64,000 nt of DNA, taken from positions 496,001-560,000 of the forward strand of contig JADJIS010000002.1 in NCBI GenBank assembly GCA_016706865.1, written 5' to 3'. Shown here piece after piece: positions 8,803 to 18,131 of this stretch. Position 1 is the first letter of the stretch. Each line of letters opens with the position of its first letter. Position numbers and translations under genes: made by a program. The stretch is from Bacteroidota bacterium (GTDB lineage: Bacteria; Bacteroidota; Bacteroidia; Chitinophagales; BACL12). The notes under the pieces are model-generated. The model ran no database searches, was not told where the DNA came from, and was given only the letters and a program-made list of their open reading frames with translations.

Positions 8803-9414
8803 TTAATTACTATCCCAAATTGTTATTATGTTTTCGCTGGTTAAACTTTTAAAAACATAAAATACGGTATCATATTCACTGCTCTCCTCGTAATTATTAA
8901 TTTCATCTTGCGGTAAAACTTCATCCCATAAATATTCTACATCGGAATCTTCCTTAAGATCCTTATAAATGGAACCTTTGAATAACAGTTCGCCTGACGA
9001 TTTAATGGCTAATTTATTGTATAAGGATTTTGAACCATACCCAATAAATTTACAATAATCGCCATTGGAAACCGGCCATAACCAATCCTGCCAGGTTATT
9101 AGGTGCGGAGTTTCTTTTTCTAATTCTTTGGTCTTTTTTTCTGCAATGGAATCAATTTCCTGAGCTGATAATTCAGGTTGGAGGGATTTTAGTTGCAGTT
9201 TGAGTTCTTCTATATCGCCTGAACAGGAAAATATATCCAGCGTATTTAGTTTACCGCCTTTTAAACATTCGGGGCAAATATTCTCAAAACTATCTTCGCC
9301 GAAAAAGGAACTTCCATCGAAACACTTCTTTTCCTTGTTACAGAAATCACACGTAATTAATTCATCACTAAGTCCGATAATTTCTTCCGGATCTTCAAAA
9401 TATTTAAATGCCAT
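8803..9414 (-). CDS. CbrC/UPF0167 family protein
   Basis: A 203-residue protein with the CbrC (UPF0167) layout. It opens with FKYFEDPEEIIG; two Cys pairs (C22/C25 and C47/C50, CDFC and CPEC) look metal-binding; a TPHLITWQDWLWP segment then leads to GDYCKFIG; the tail ends in TVFYVFKSL. In E. coli, CbrC is linked to colicin E2 tolerance, but the biochemical role is unsettled and members are scattered across bacteria. Here it follows an uncharacterised exported protein by 14 bp, so the two may be a unit. Confidence 0.75.
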   Translation of the reverse strand: MAFKYFEDPEEIIGLSDELITCDFCNKEKKCFDGSSFFGEDSFENICPECLKGGKLNTLDIFSCSGDIEELKLQLKSLQPELSAQEIDSIAEKKTKELEKETPHLITWQDWLWPVSNGDYCKFIGYGSKSLYNKLAIKSSGELLFKGSIYKDLKEDSDVEYLWDEVLPQDEINNYEESSEYDTVFYVFKSLTSENIITIWDSN

Positions 9415-9428
9415 ATCGTAAGGTTTAA

Positions 9429-10100
9429 TTATTTCTCAAGTTTGAGGATATTCTGAAGATTTGATTTTATTCTGAGTTCCTCCTTTTCAAGATAGGATTC
9501 AGAAAATGGGGCTCCGCAATCTTCACTATTTATTTGGTGAATTAATTTCTCTTTTTCAAAATAACTTCTGTTTTCTGAATATATGGATTTTTCCACATCA
9601 AAAACCTCTGTATCATTTAACTCAATCATTGTTAAAGAATCATAATATAAAGGACGATTGTATTTGCACGATCTTTCCACTACAAAGGATAGTGCTTCAT
9701 TAAGAAAATAATATTCGTACAATTCCTGATAGGTTTCACCATAATTTCGATTTATTATTTTTTCTAATACATTATGGGTGTAATAAAAAACCACTTCTCC
9801 TCCCTCAGTACTTTCAAAAATATCTTTAGATACTACAGAGGTCCATGCCTCAATTGAATTTATTTTCTTATAATTTGAACGGATAGGGGATAATGTTTCG
9901 AGTAAATATTCATTTATTACCATATCTACTTCATTATTCGACTCTGTTAGTTTTCTGATTGCCGTAAAACAAGTATCAGAAATTGTATTACTTCCTTCAT
10001 AGATTTGTGGTTCTGCAAATTTGGTAGTGTAAGTATTATTGTGACCAGCAATATCCACAAAAGTTGCAACTACAATTGAAATGATTATTGGATTAAACAT
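9429..10100 (-). CDS. Hypothetical exported protein
   Basis: A 223-residue protein with a short hydrophobic N-terminus (IIISIVVATFV) that could be a signal peptide; the rest is hydrophilic and acidic. I do not recognise the family. Two Cys residues in the mature part could form a disulfide. It lies 14 bp upstream of the CbrC-like gene on the same strand, and the two probably share a transcript. Confidence 0.6.
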   Translation of the reverse strand: MFNPIIISIVVATFVDIAGHNNTYTTKFAEPQIYEGSNTISDTCFTAIRKLTESNNEVDMVINEYLLETLSPIRSNYKKINSIEAWTSVVSKDIFESTEGGEVVFYYTHNVLEKIINRNYGETYQELYEYYFLNEALSFVVERSCKYNRPLYYDSLTMIELNDTEVFDVEKSIYSENRSYFEKEKLIHQINSEDCGAPFSESYLEKEELRIKSNLQNILKLEK

Positions 10101-10175
10101 GGCGAGTAGTTTAAGGTTTAAAAGTGTGGTAAAACTTATGTAGCATACGAAGGTATATAAAACATCTTAATTGTT

Positions 10176-11774
10176 CTAAACTGATTTGCCCCGCACCTTG
10201 TATTCTTCCATATCGATCAGGAATTGATATTTCCGGATAATGTCTTCATCGTATTCCGAATGCTGATTGATATCATTCAATAATTTGCGTTGTTGATCCA
10301 ACAGATCGAGATATATCTTATTAAACTCCTTTCTTACATTTTGATTGGTATCGCCTGTTTCATCCAATTCGCGATTGAAAAAAACCATTTCTGTTTTAAG
10401 TTTGGCTTGCAGGTTGGATAAATGTTCGTTTTGAAATCCTTGTTTGTTTAATATTTTTTCTATTTGATTTATAGAATATTGTGTTATTTTTTTCTGAAGA
10501 ATTTTTTCCTGGTCAAGTTCAGAATTGGCCTGATCGCTCTTCACACTTAATTTTCTTATTAACCAGGGTAATGTTAAACCTTGTAAAACAAGTGTTACCA
10601 GAATTACTACAAATGTTATAAATAGAATGAGATTTCTATGAGGAAATGCTTCTCCATCACTCAAAAGCAATGGAATTGATAATGCTGCAGCTAAAGAAAC
10701 AACTCCCCGAATACCTGCCCAACCAAATACCAATGGCATTCTCCATCCGGGATTTGATTCTGCAACTGTAATAAAACGACTTATAAATATTGTAAAGGCT
10801 GATGATCCTAAAGTAGTGGCTATTCGGGTAATTATCAATACAAATGATATAATTAATCCATACCAAATTGCCGTCATCAAACTTACATCACCCAATTGTT
10901 GAACTATTGATGGCAATTGTAGTCCAATAAGTAAAAACACAAATCCATTTAAAACGAATACAATACTGTTCCAAACATTTACTCCTTGTATTCGGCTCAT
11001 ATAATTGAGCATGCTCAATCGTTTACTGGATAAAAATAATCCACCGCTAACAACAGCCAGCACTCCAGAAAAATGAAAATGTTCCGCCGAATAATACATG
11101 CAGTAGGGTGTTACAATTGTGAGCACAATTTCTATACTTGCAGTAACCGGCAACCAGCGATGAATGCAATAAAATATAAAACCTACCAGAAGACCAATTG
11201 CAATGCCCATCAACACAACAATAAAAAAACTGAAGGATGCTTCCTTCAAATCAAATTGACCTGTGATAATTGCAGCCAATGCAAAACGAAAAACAATGAG
11301 CGATGATGCATCATTAAGTAAACTTTCACCTTCGGCAATGCTTAATAATGTTTTTGGCGCTTTCGCCTGACGCATTATTGTTGTTGCAGCTATTGCATCC
11401 GGAGGCGAAACTATTCCTCCCAATAAAAAACCCAGCGCCAATGTAAATCCCGGAATAATAGCATTCGATACCACTGCTACCACACAAGAGGTAATTATTA
11501 CAATTGGAAAGGCAAAACTTGAAATTACACGTCTGAATTTCCAAAATTCTTTCCAGGATATTTGCCAGGAAGCTTCATATAATAAAGGAGGCAGAAAAAT
11601 AAAGAAAACCAGCTCAGGACTAATAGTAATATCGCTGAAAATCGGTATAAAACTGACTGCCAGGCCTCCAACTACCAATAATATGGGAGAGGCTATATTG
11701 AGTTTATTAGCCAGCATTACTAAACCCAAAATGATCAGGATCAGATATACATATTCTATAAATTCGCTTTGCAT
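10176..11774 (-). CDS. CPA1-family Na+/H+ antiporter
   Basis: A 532-residue polytopic protein of the monovalent cation:proton antiporter-1 family. About 12 membrane helices occupy residues 5-410, followed by a roughly 120-residue hydrophilic, charged cytoplasmic tail. Family motifs are present: SPPDAIAATT (123-132), EGESLLNDASSLIVF (148-162, with the ND pair of the ion site) and GIRGVVSLAAALSIP. It exports Na+ in exchange for protons for pH and salt homeostasis. A single gene. Confidence 0.9.
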   Translation of the reverse strand: MQSEFIEYVYLILIILGLVMLANKLNIASPILLVVGGLAVSFIPIFSDITISPELVFFIFLPPLLYEASWQISWKEFWKFRRVISSFAFPIVIITSCVVAVVSNAIIPGFTLALGFLLGGIVSPPDAIAATTIMRQAKAPKTLLSIAEGESLLNDASSLIVFRFALAAIITGQFDLKEASFSFFIVVLMGIAIGLLVGFIFYCIHRWLPVTASIEIVLTIVTPYCMYYSAEHFHFSGVLAVVSGGLFLSSKRLSMLNYMSRIQGVNVWNSIVFVLNGFVFLLIGLQLPSIVQQLGDVSLMTAIWYGLIISFVLIITRIATTLGSSAFTIFISRFITVAESNPGWRMPLVFGWAGIRGVVSLAAALSIPLLLSDGEAFPHRNLILFITFVVILVTLVLQGLTLPWLIRKLSVKSDQANSELDQEKILQKKITQYSINQIEKILNKQGFQNEHLSNLQAKLKTEMVFFNRELDETGDTNQNVRKEFNKIYLDLLDQQRKLLNDINQHSEYDEDIIRKYQFLIDMEEYKVRGKSV

Positions 11775-11852
11775 ATTATTACAAAGAAAATGAATAATAC
11801 GTAAAATTTACTTGTACATGAAAATTATTGTTCAGGTGTGAAACCTAAACTG

Positions 11853-12386
11853 TTACCATCCTTTATTTTTTTTCAAAGTTGTTACATGCGCAAGATGGTG
11901 ATCACAATGCCAGGCATATAGTGCAGTTGCTACAGCTAATGTAAATTGTTTTCCATTTTGAGGATTAACAAATGCTCTTAGAAAATCGGATTCCGACATA
12001 TTATTTAATAATACCACCCATCTTTCGTGTATACCTTCCAACATCTTAAACGCGGGAGCAATTGGAATTGAAGTACTATCCGCTAATTTAGCCCACTCCG
12101 CTTCGAGATAGGGTTTAACTATCGGATTATCTTCCGTTAAAGCAAGTTTAAACCTTATAAGGCTGTTTGCATGACTATCAGCACAATGATTAATTAACTG
12201 CCTGATGGTCCATCCTTCAGGTCGGTATTCCGTATTTAACTGATCATCGTTTAGATAAGATACTTCTTGTTTGAGTTTTTCAGGAAATAAGGAAATAGTA
12301 TTGATATATTGATTTAATAACTCTGATGTAATTATTTCGGGTCTTTTAAATTTTCCGACCGGGTATTTTAATATTTCATCTATCAT
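11853..12386 (-). CDS. YfiT/DinB-superfamily metal-dependent protein
   Basis: A 177-residue DinB-fold protein close to YfiT, a family described as putative metal-dependent hydrolases or bacillithiol/thiol transferases. His67 (in LINHCADSH) and His160/His164 (in AWHCDHHLAH) form the expected three-histidine metal site. The PEGWTIRQLINH segment and the length fit the family. It ends the run downstream of the GNAT gene (11 bp apart). The actual thiol substrate in this organism is unknown. Confidence 0.85.
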   Translation of the reverse strand: MIDEILKYPVGKFKRPEIITSELLNQYINTISLFPEKLKQEVSYLNDDQLNTEYRPEGWTIRQLINHCADSHANSLIRFKLALTEDNPIVKPYLEAEWAKLADSTSIPIAPAFKMLEGIHERWVVLLNNMSESDFLRAFVNPQNGKQFTLAVATALYAWHCDHHLAHVTTLKKNKGW

Positions 12387-12397
12387 TTGATAATTAT

Positions 12398-12856
12398 TTA
12401 TTGTTTTATTAAATATTTTTTAAAACACAGGCTGTTTTCAATATTAGCATATTGCCCGTAATTCGGAATTTTGAAATAATTATTTTTTTCGTACAAACGT
12501 ATGGCTTCTGGTTGCTTTATTCCTGTTTCTAAGATACAAGTTTGGTGGTTGAGTTCCAGACTCCAGTTTTCTAAAGCGGTTAATATCAAAGATGCAATAC
12601 CCTTACCTCGGTATTGAGGAAGCACGAACATTCTTTTAATTTCCATGGTATCGGAAGAAAATTCTTTGATAGCTCCACAACCCACTGCGGTTGATGATTC
12701 GTAAGCAACAATTACATGTTGAAGGGAATTAATTTTATTGAATTGATGATAAAATGCATGATCGTCTCCATCTCGAATTGCTAAATCAATATCAAGTTCC
12801 TTCACCAGATTTTGAAAGTCTTTATTATCGGAATTGCAACGGATAAGGTTATTCAT
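12398..12856 (-). CDS. GNAT-family N-acetyltransferase
   Basis: A 152-residue acetyltransferase. The acetyl-CoA pyrophosphate-binding motif A is QYRGKGIASLIL (81-92), preceded by the usual beta strand KRMFVLP and followed by a CILETG strand and an AIRLYEKNNY motif-B region. The substrate cannot be predicted. It is followed 11 bp downstream by the YfiT-like gene. Confidence 0.9.
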   Translation of the reverse strand: MNNLIRCNSDNKDFQNLVKELDIDLAIRDGDDHAFYHQFNKINSLQHVIVAYESSTAVGCGAIKEFSSDTMEIKRMFVLPQYRGKGIASLILTALENWSLELNHQTCILETGIKQPEAIRLYEKNNYFKIPNYGQYANIENSLCFKKYLIKQ

Positions 12857-12887
12857 AATGAAAGAAGCATCATCAGAAAAATTTATT

Positions 12888-13235
12888 TTATTTAGGTGTC
12901 ATTATGTAACCTGTAAGTTGCTTTATTTTATCACCCTCAAAATGGAACACATCACAAAACATAGCATCCATCATTGGACCGTTTTTTACTTTAAATTTTA
13001 CATTTCCCTCTGCTACAACTATATTCCCTTCTTCCACCATCCTGATTAATGTAATGGTGGGTCTTCCTTCAAAGGCTTCGTTTTCAATTTCCTTGTCGAA
13101 TGCTTCTTTCCCAACATGAGAAAATAATCCGTGCATTTCCCAAATAACATTGTCAGTAAGACAGGATAAAATTTTAGCGTGGTCACCTTCGTTGAAACCT
13201 TCCATGTAGGTTTTTATAACTTTTTTGTTGCTCAT
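12888..13235 (-). CDS. SnoaL-like/NTF2-fold protein
   Basis: A 115-residue protein with the SnoaL-like opening (YMEGFNEGDHAKILSCLTDNVIWEM) and the core strands GNIVVAEGNVKFK and FCDVFHFEGDKIKQL, matching the NTF2-like fold of ketosteroid-isomerase relatives. The small hydrophobic pocket could bind or isomerise a small molecule, but no substrate is suggested. It sits between GNAT and VOC genes; such trios of small stand-alone enzymes are common and do not point to one pathway. Confidence 0.85.
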   Translation of the reverse strand: MSNKKVIKTYMEGFNEGDHAKILSCLTDNVIWEMHGLFSHVGKEAFDKEIENEAFEGRPTITLIRMVEEGNIVVAEGNVKFKVKNGPMMDAMFCDVFHFEGDKIKQLTGYIMTPK

Positions 13236-13250
13236 AGTTATATTTTTATG

Positions 13251-13610
13251 TTACATTATGCTCTGACCAAATGTAAGTAAGTTATTGTCCGGATCGAGCA
13301 TAGAAAATTCCCTCTGCATCCAGTGTTTCATTTCTAAATGACCGGCTTCAGGCATATTAATGTTTTTATCCAAAGCTAACTGATACCAATTTTCAATATC
13401 ATCAGTACGAATATAAACCTGACCATAATTTTCTGCCGGATCAAGTTCCTTAAATTCGAAAAAATGAATTTGGATATTATCTTTTTCTACCATTAGATAC
13501 CCATCAAAATCAGCACTGCCAAATTCTTGAAAGCCTAATTTGTTTAAATAGAAATCCCTGGTTGTTGCCTTATCGCGCATTGGGAGTTTTGGGTTGATAG
13601 ATGTTAACAT
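13251..13610 (-). CDS. VOC-family (glyoxalase/bleomycin-resistance-like) protein
   Basis: A 119-residue vicinal-oxygen-chelate protein with two beta-alpha-beta-beta-beta repeats: KATTRDFYLNKLGF in the first and DIENWYQLALDKNI in the second. It resembles bleomycin-binding proteins (an FSMLDPDNNLLTFGQ C-terminal strand), which sequester the drug rather than carry out catalysis. Whether it confers resistance here is not shown. It lies 15 bp upstream of the SnoaL-like gene. Confidence 0.85.
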   Translation of the reverse strand: MLTSINPKLPMRDKATTRDFYLNKLGFQEFGSADFDGYLMVEKDNIQIHFFEFKELDPAENYGQVYIRTDDIENWYQLALDKNINMPEAGHLEMKHWMQREFSMLDPDNNLLTFGQSIM

Positions 13611-13711
13611 ATAAAAATCAATTTTAGCTTATTTAAAGCCAAAAATAAGGGATTATTATTAAAGTCTAAATACGGAGTTTAATTGTCTTGATTTGAAAAG
13701 ACGAGTGATTT

Positions 13712-14710
13712 TTATTCCGCACCAGGTTGAAAGTCTATAAATATCATTTCTCCATCCTTCAATTCATAAATTGTGCAATCGCTGCGTTCAGAACTTTGAC
13801 TTTTTTGCCGGCAAACTCTCCTTTTTGTAACTATAATATTTCCATCCATATATTCGTAAGTATCAAATTGTTGTGTCAGATCATCTATTCTGATGCTCCG
13901 GCTACCAATAAATTTGTTTGTTTCCCAATCAAAATATGCATTTTGCATTGAACTCAATAAAGTGTCTATTTGATACGCATTGGAAAGTTTGTCGAAAAGA
14001 TAATAATTCCATTCAATATCATACTCGGTCGACTGAATTCGAAAATCTTCCTTACCATCAAAATTATAATCTCCAAACTCCTTTTTCAGGATTGGAATAA
14101 TGGGCCCTTTGTTTGGATTTTCTATATTTTTCAAATATCCCCGTTTATTTAAGAAAAGGTATTCATTTGCAATGAATGGTTTATAGAGCGTTTGTTGAAA
14201 CCTGATAAGAGTATCAAAATACACACCTTTTAATGTATAGGTGGTTTCATAATAACCATCATAAAATTTTCCTACTAATTGATTTTTATTTTCATCACGG
14301 GTAAAATCTTTTATGCTGCTCAATAAGTTTTCCTGATAAAATACTATTCTCTCTTCCTCATTTTTTGCTGACAATATATAGGTGTAAGTTTGATTAAGGT
14401 GAGTAAATTTTACATCAGCAATACCATCAAAATTGATCTGGACCAATTCAAAACTGTCCCGTTGCGTATGGGTTTCATTTAATGCATTTCCATAAATAAT
14501 TTCTTCATAAATCAAATCGTTGTTGCGCTGATCATATATACGAAGCTTCTTGGCATAACTCCCCTTTTCCTGCGGAATCGGAATATCGCCAATGTCAAAA
14601 GTAAGTTCATATTTGAAGCCCGAAACTGTATTGGTGATTTGTTGGGCCTGTAATAATTTGGATCCGGCAAAAAGAATAATCCCGAAGAGTAAAGTTAATT
14701 TAATGGTCAT
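13712..14710 (-). CDS. Hypothetical exported protein with an FG-GAP-like segment
   Basis: A 332-residue protein with a clear N-terminal signal peptide ending near LLQAQQ. One DYNFDGKEDFRIQ segment resembles a single FG-GAP/XAC2610-type calcium-binding repeat, and INFDGIADVKF is a weaker second copy. Otherwise it is unrecognised. It is expected to be periplasmic or outer-surface. Confidence 0.7.
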   Translation of the reverse strand: MTIKLTLLFGIILFAGSKLLQAQQITNTVSGFKYELTFDIGDIPIPQEKGSYAKKLRIYDQRNNDLIYEEIIYGNALNETHTQRDSFELVQINFDGIADVKFTHLNQTYTYILSAKNEEERIVFYQENLLSSIKDFTRDENKNQLVGKFYDGYYETTYTLKGVYFDTLIRFQQTLYKPFIANEYLFLNKRGYLKNIENPNKGPIIPILKKEFGDYNFDGKEDFRIQSTEYDIEWNYYLFDKLSNAYQIDTLLSSMQNAYFDWETNKFIGSRSIRIDDLTQQFDTYEYMDGNIIVTKRRVCRQKSQSSERSDCTIYELKDGEMIFIDFQPGAE

Positions 14711-14788
14711 CCCGTTTTGTTTGTTATTTTGAGATGCCTGAATAGTAGCAATTGCATATTATCAACAAAAAAAAGGTATCAATTTTTA

Positions 14789-14980
14789 TTATCTTGTTGA
14801 ATTTCCGCTTTTTGTGATTTTGTTCAAAGAAATTATGCAGATCAAGACATTTATGATCAAAGTAGTAATGTTAAATATTCTGGCAAAAGGAGGTGCCCCT
14901 GCAGGCCAAATTTGTCCTAATAATACAATGGAGTTGATTATTAACAAAAAAAACAAAATGGATTTATTCGAAATGTTCAT
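14789..14980 (-). CDS. Small hypothetical membrane protein
   Basis: About 63 residues from the ATG at 14980 (an upstream start at 15022 is possible). Two hydrophobic helices (SILFFLLIINSIVLLGQIWP and IFNITTLIINVLICIISL) flank a short AGAPPFAR turn. An open frame also exists on the opposite strand, but it lacks membrane-protein-like regularity. No family recognised. Confidence 0.45.
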   Translation of the reverse strand: MNISNKSILFFLLIINSIVLLGQIWPAGAPPFARIFNITTLIINVLICIISLNKITKSGNSTR

Positions 14981-15072
14981 AATTGTATTTATTAGTTTAT
15001 TGGTAAAAATAATGAATCTCACTTAATTACACCAGTTGAACAATATAAATTGCTTCTAGTGATTAATTATAT

Positions 15073-15858
15073 TCAGTATTGCCTTCCTGTTCTACTAGGT
15101 TCATTCAGATCTATCCAATATATATGAATAGGTTCTGAATCTTCCAGTTGCCCGTTTTGGTTTTCATCCAATTTGGCAAACACATACATAAAATCATTTT
15201 CCGGATCGTATTCCGATTTTAATACAGAATAATTTTCCGGGAGCAGGGGATTTAACCTGTCTCCATTTATATCGAACAAATACAACCTTCTGAGATCTTT
15301 TAAATTGATAAATCCATCTTTATTAGTATCATCATTATAAACCGATACCATAAAATAATTTCTGCTTATTGGCTTGAAGTTTAATGTATCTTTAGAATAA
15401 GCAGGATAATACAGAGTTTTTATTAATACAGGTTTCTCAAAAAAGTTTTTTTGTTTGGTTGTTGTTATATCATAAAGGGAAATGTTTACCATATTGTAAC
15501 CATAAACCGCTTCGATTCCAGGCATGAAATTGTAATTCCATTCATTACCTTCTGTATTCTCATGATCAGTATAATTTCCGTAAAAACTATTTGAACCAAT
15601 AAAGGTGGAGTTTTTGTCTTTATTGAAATTTACTTTGTAAATGGTAGTCAAACGAATATTGGGTGCCGTAGTTAATAAGACATTGCTTGGCCTTGTTTCA
15701 AATTTTAGAGAGTCCTGGTTTATCCACGTTCCCCTGTCTTCTTCCGTAGCTTCAGATGTTGGACCAACCTGAAATCCCTTTTCTTCTAAACGTTCTTCTT
15801 TGCAAGAGAATAAACAAGCAATACCTATGATAATTAAAATGAAATGTATGTTTTTCAT
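15073..15858 (-). CDS. Putative lipoprotein with EF-hand-like loops
   Basis: A 261-residue protein with a lipoprotein signal (ACLFSC, Cys19). Two Asp-rich loops near the C-terminus, DDTNKDGFINLKDL and DENQNGQLEDSEP, look like EF-hand/dockerin calcium loops and are separated by a beta-rich stretch. It is probably an envelope protein of unknown function. No operon partner is evident: the S41 peptidase stop to the left and this gene are separated by about 95 bp on either side. Confidence 0.65.
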   Translation of the reverse strand: MKNIHFILIIIGIACLFSCKEERLEEKGFQVGPTSEATEEDRGTWINQDSLKFETRPSNVLLTTAPNIRLTTIYKVNFNKDKNSTFIGSNSFYGNYTDHENTEGNEWNYNFMPGIEAVYGYNMVNISLYDITTTKQKNFFEKPVLIKTLYYPAYSKDTLNFKPISRNYFMVSVYNDDTNKDGFINLKDLRRLYLFDINGDRLNPLLPENYSVLKSEYDPENDFMYVFAKLDENQNGQLEDSEPIHIYWIDLNEPSRTGRQY

Positions 15859-15953
15859 AGAAATAAACTTAAGGTGAAATTATTTAAAAATGTATAATAT
15901 TATTTTTGTTGAAATGGAAATCTTTGATATTCAATTCCTTGTAAAATTAACTT

Positions 15954-17606
15954 CTATTTTTCATTTATAACCTCCATCGCCTTTTCCAAAACTTCATCTT
16001 TACCTGCTCTAATTCCTTCAATTGTTGGTTTAACTTTAATATCGGGTATTATCCCTATTCTTTGGGTTTCAGTTCCATCGGGATAATATACACCGATGCC
16101 TGTCATAACAGTTTTATAACCTCCGGGTAATGGAATATAAGATACATTTCCATCCGCACCGGAAGTTTGGCTTCCTATCCCTATAACATTCGGCGCAGTT
16201 TTTAATGCCATTAAGGTAAATTCTGCATGACTTTGTGTTGTTTCGTTAAATAATAGGACAACTTTTCCTTTGTAAGGATTTTTATTATTCCCACCACAAA
16301 AATATGGTTCAGTAAAACGATAAGCTCCAGGAAATGAAATATCAGGATTCGAAAACATAACAAATTGTTTTTTTTCAGGAAGTAAATGATATGCGATATT
16401 ATACATAGTCCCATTTGGATAATTTCTTACATCAAATATTATTGCCTTGGTATCATCTAGCTTTTCAAAAACATTATCAACTTCGTTTTTCGTTAATTGG
16501 CCTAAATCAACATATCCAATATTCCCATCTAAAATTTTATAGTGCTCATTTTTGGATTCATGCTGCCAATTGTAATTAAATTCGTAAAAATTATACCTCG
16601 CGATGGTCTTTTGAAGTGTTTTTCCTTCTCTTTCATATGTTACTGTAACTGAATCGGTGCTCCCGGTAAAAATTCCATAATATAACTTACGCATTTTAAT
16701 TGCTTGATTGGAAGCACATATATATTTGGATTGTTCATTTATTATTTCTTCAATGGTTCTGCCATTCACCGTTAAAAATACATCTCCATATTTAATATCA
16801 TTCCTTAAGCACAAAGAGTCATTATAACAACCGGTTACTATTGCCTTGCTATCAATTATATTATATATAAATGGTGTCCACTTAATACCAAAATATTGTT
16901 GGGTGTATTTTGTAACAAACCCGGCGTGACTATCATTAATTTTTACAGTTAATTCCAATATGGCGAGATGATATGCTACAGTATCATCAGCATATTTAAA
17001 TTTGGAGATCATTTCTACCAGTACACTATCCCAGTTTTCACCAATAACATATTTGTACGGGAAAAAATAATTTATAATATTCCAATATCTCGAGAGAGTA
17101 AGTAAACGTAATTCTGGTGATGGGAAAACAGAATCTGTATATAATTTTTCATTTTTAAAACCCGTGTTTCCAACGAATTTCGTTTGTTGCACATAATAAT
17201 TTTTACCCTGGTTTCTTTTTTGCTGAATATATTGAAGTTGCTCGATCATATTATTTGAGAAAACAGAAGTATCACTCAGCCAGTTGAGTTCAAGATTGAA
17301 TTTCAAACTATCGGGCAAAATATTATTACATTTTTTACAATGTTTAACTTCACCTAAACTTTTTATCCATTCAGAATAATAATTATTTAATTCCTGTTTG
17401 GTTTTTAAATTATTGATCGATTTAACTCCATTCATAAATTCGGAGTCCCAGTCAAGATTACCTTTTGCAACTTCTGGATGATAATATTTGAGAAATCCCC
17501 AAAGCTTACAGAAGGTAGAGATCTTTTCCGTTTCAGTTGGGATAGTTTTGGAAAATGAGGTAAGGGGAATTAAAAGAAAAATTGTGATGAATATCAGAGT
17601 TTTCAT
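15954..17606 (-). CDS. S41-family (C-terminal processing) peptidase with PDZ domain
   Basis: A 550-residue exported serine peptidase. After a signal peptide (to about residue 20) comes a helical N-terminal region with a CKKC pair (90-93), then the S41-like VKINDSHAGF segment (221-230), a PDZ-like region (about 240-335) and the catalytic core. NETTQSHAEFTLMAL (454-468) contains the probable nucleophile Ser459, and GSQTSGADG (478-486) the downstream family motif. It probably cleaves periplasmic proteins or peptides. A single gene, 50 bp downstream of a conserved hypothetical. Confidence 0.85.
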   Translation of the reverse strand: MKTLIFITIFLLIPLTSFSKTIPTETEKISTFCKLWGFLKYYHPEVAKGNLDWDSEFMNGVKSINNLKTKQELNNYYSEWIKSLGEVKHCKKCNNILPDSLKFNLELNWLSDTSVFSNNMIEQLQYIQQKRNQGKNYYVQQTKFVGNTGFKNEKLYTDSVFPSPELRLLTLSRYWNIINYFFPYKYVIGENWDSVLVEMISKFKYADDTVAYHLAILELTVKINDSHAGFVTKYTQQYFGIKWTPFIYNIIDSKAIVTGCYNDSLCLRNDIKYGDVFLTVNGRTIEEIINEQSKYICASNQAIKMRKLYYGIFTGSTDSVTVTYEREGKTLQKTIARYNFYEFNYNWQHESKNEHYKILDGNIGYVDLGQLTKNEVDNVFEKLDDTKAIIFDVRNYPNGTMYNIAYHLLPEKKQFVMFSNPDISFPGAYRFTEPYFCGGNNKNPYKGKVVLLFNETTQSHAEFTLMALKTAPNVIGIGSQTSGADGNVSYIPLPGGYKTVMTGIGVYYPDGTETQRIGIIPDIKVKPTIEGIRAGKDEVLEKAMEVINEK

Positions 17607-17656
17607 ATTGTGAAAAAGTGAATTTTATAGGTAAATACTCAACAAATTTATCGTGT

Positions 17657-18052
17657 TTAAAGTACTTTATTCTTATCCTCTCTGTAAGGGATGGTTGACA
17701 CCTGATGATCATCCTCATATACAATATAACCGGGTCTGGTTCTTTTAATTATATCAACCCGCATTTCATATCTTTCTAATATTTCTTTTAATGCATGCAT
17801 CTGATTTAAATGTGCGGTTGCGCTACTTTTAAACCATGATAAAGAAACATTTGCCGGATTTTTACGTGTTGCATTTGAAAGTCTGTCCGGCTTTTTTAAA
17901 TTTAGGCTAAACCATTTTATTATTTGTTCTAAATTTTTTTTATCATATTCAAATAAAAGATCGCCAACCCTTAAAAATTCGGCGGCGCTAAACATACCGG
18001 TTTCTATTTGGTCTTTTTCATTTCTGAACTGAGTTATGAATCTAATATACAT
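17657..18052 (-). CDS. Conserved hypothetical protein
   Basis: A 131-residue cytoplasmic protein. The features SLSWFKSSATAHLNQMHALK (70-89) and RPGYIVYEDDHQV (107-119) recur in short hypothetical proteins of diverse bacteria, so this is a real gene, but I know of no function. The start codon lies 3 nt after an 18 bp perfect hairpin (18056-18099), which could restrict translation. Confidence 0.65.
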   Translation of the reverse strand: MYIRFITQFRNEKDQIETGMFSAAEFLRVGDLLFEYDKKNLEQIIKWFSLNLKKPDRLSNATRKNPANVSLSWFKSSATAHLNQMHALKEILERYEMRVDIIKRTRPGYIVYEDDHQVSTIPYREDKNKVL

Positions 18053-18055
18053 ACC

Positions 18056-18099
18056 AATTTTCCATTTTCCTGTTTGATCGCACAGGAAAATGGAAAATT
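18056..18099 (-). terminator. Perfect 18 bp hairpin between two minus-strand genes
   Basis: Arms 18056-18073 and 18082-18099 are exact inverted copies around an 8 nt loop. It follows the stop of the NTF2-like gene and ends 3 nt before the ATG of the next gene. It has no good T-run on the minus strand, so it may be a terminator, an attenuator or an RNA processing site. Confidence 0.5.
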
Positions 18100-18131
18100 A
18101 CCCCCTTTTTTTCAAATACAGGAATACTACA

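Noticed and set aside
12398..13610. A resistance island made of GNAT, SnoaL-like and VOC genes
   Set aside because: These are common single-domain enzymes; no mobile element or specific resistance signature is present.
14814..15026. Plus-strand 70-codon open frame opposite the small membrane protein
   Set aside because: The minus-strand frame has two regular hydrophobic helices and agrees with the direction of neighbouring genes; the plus-strand frame does not.
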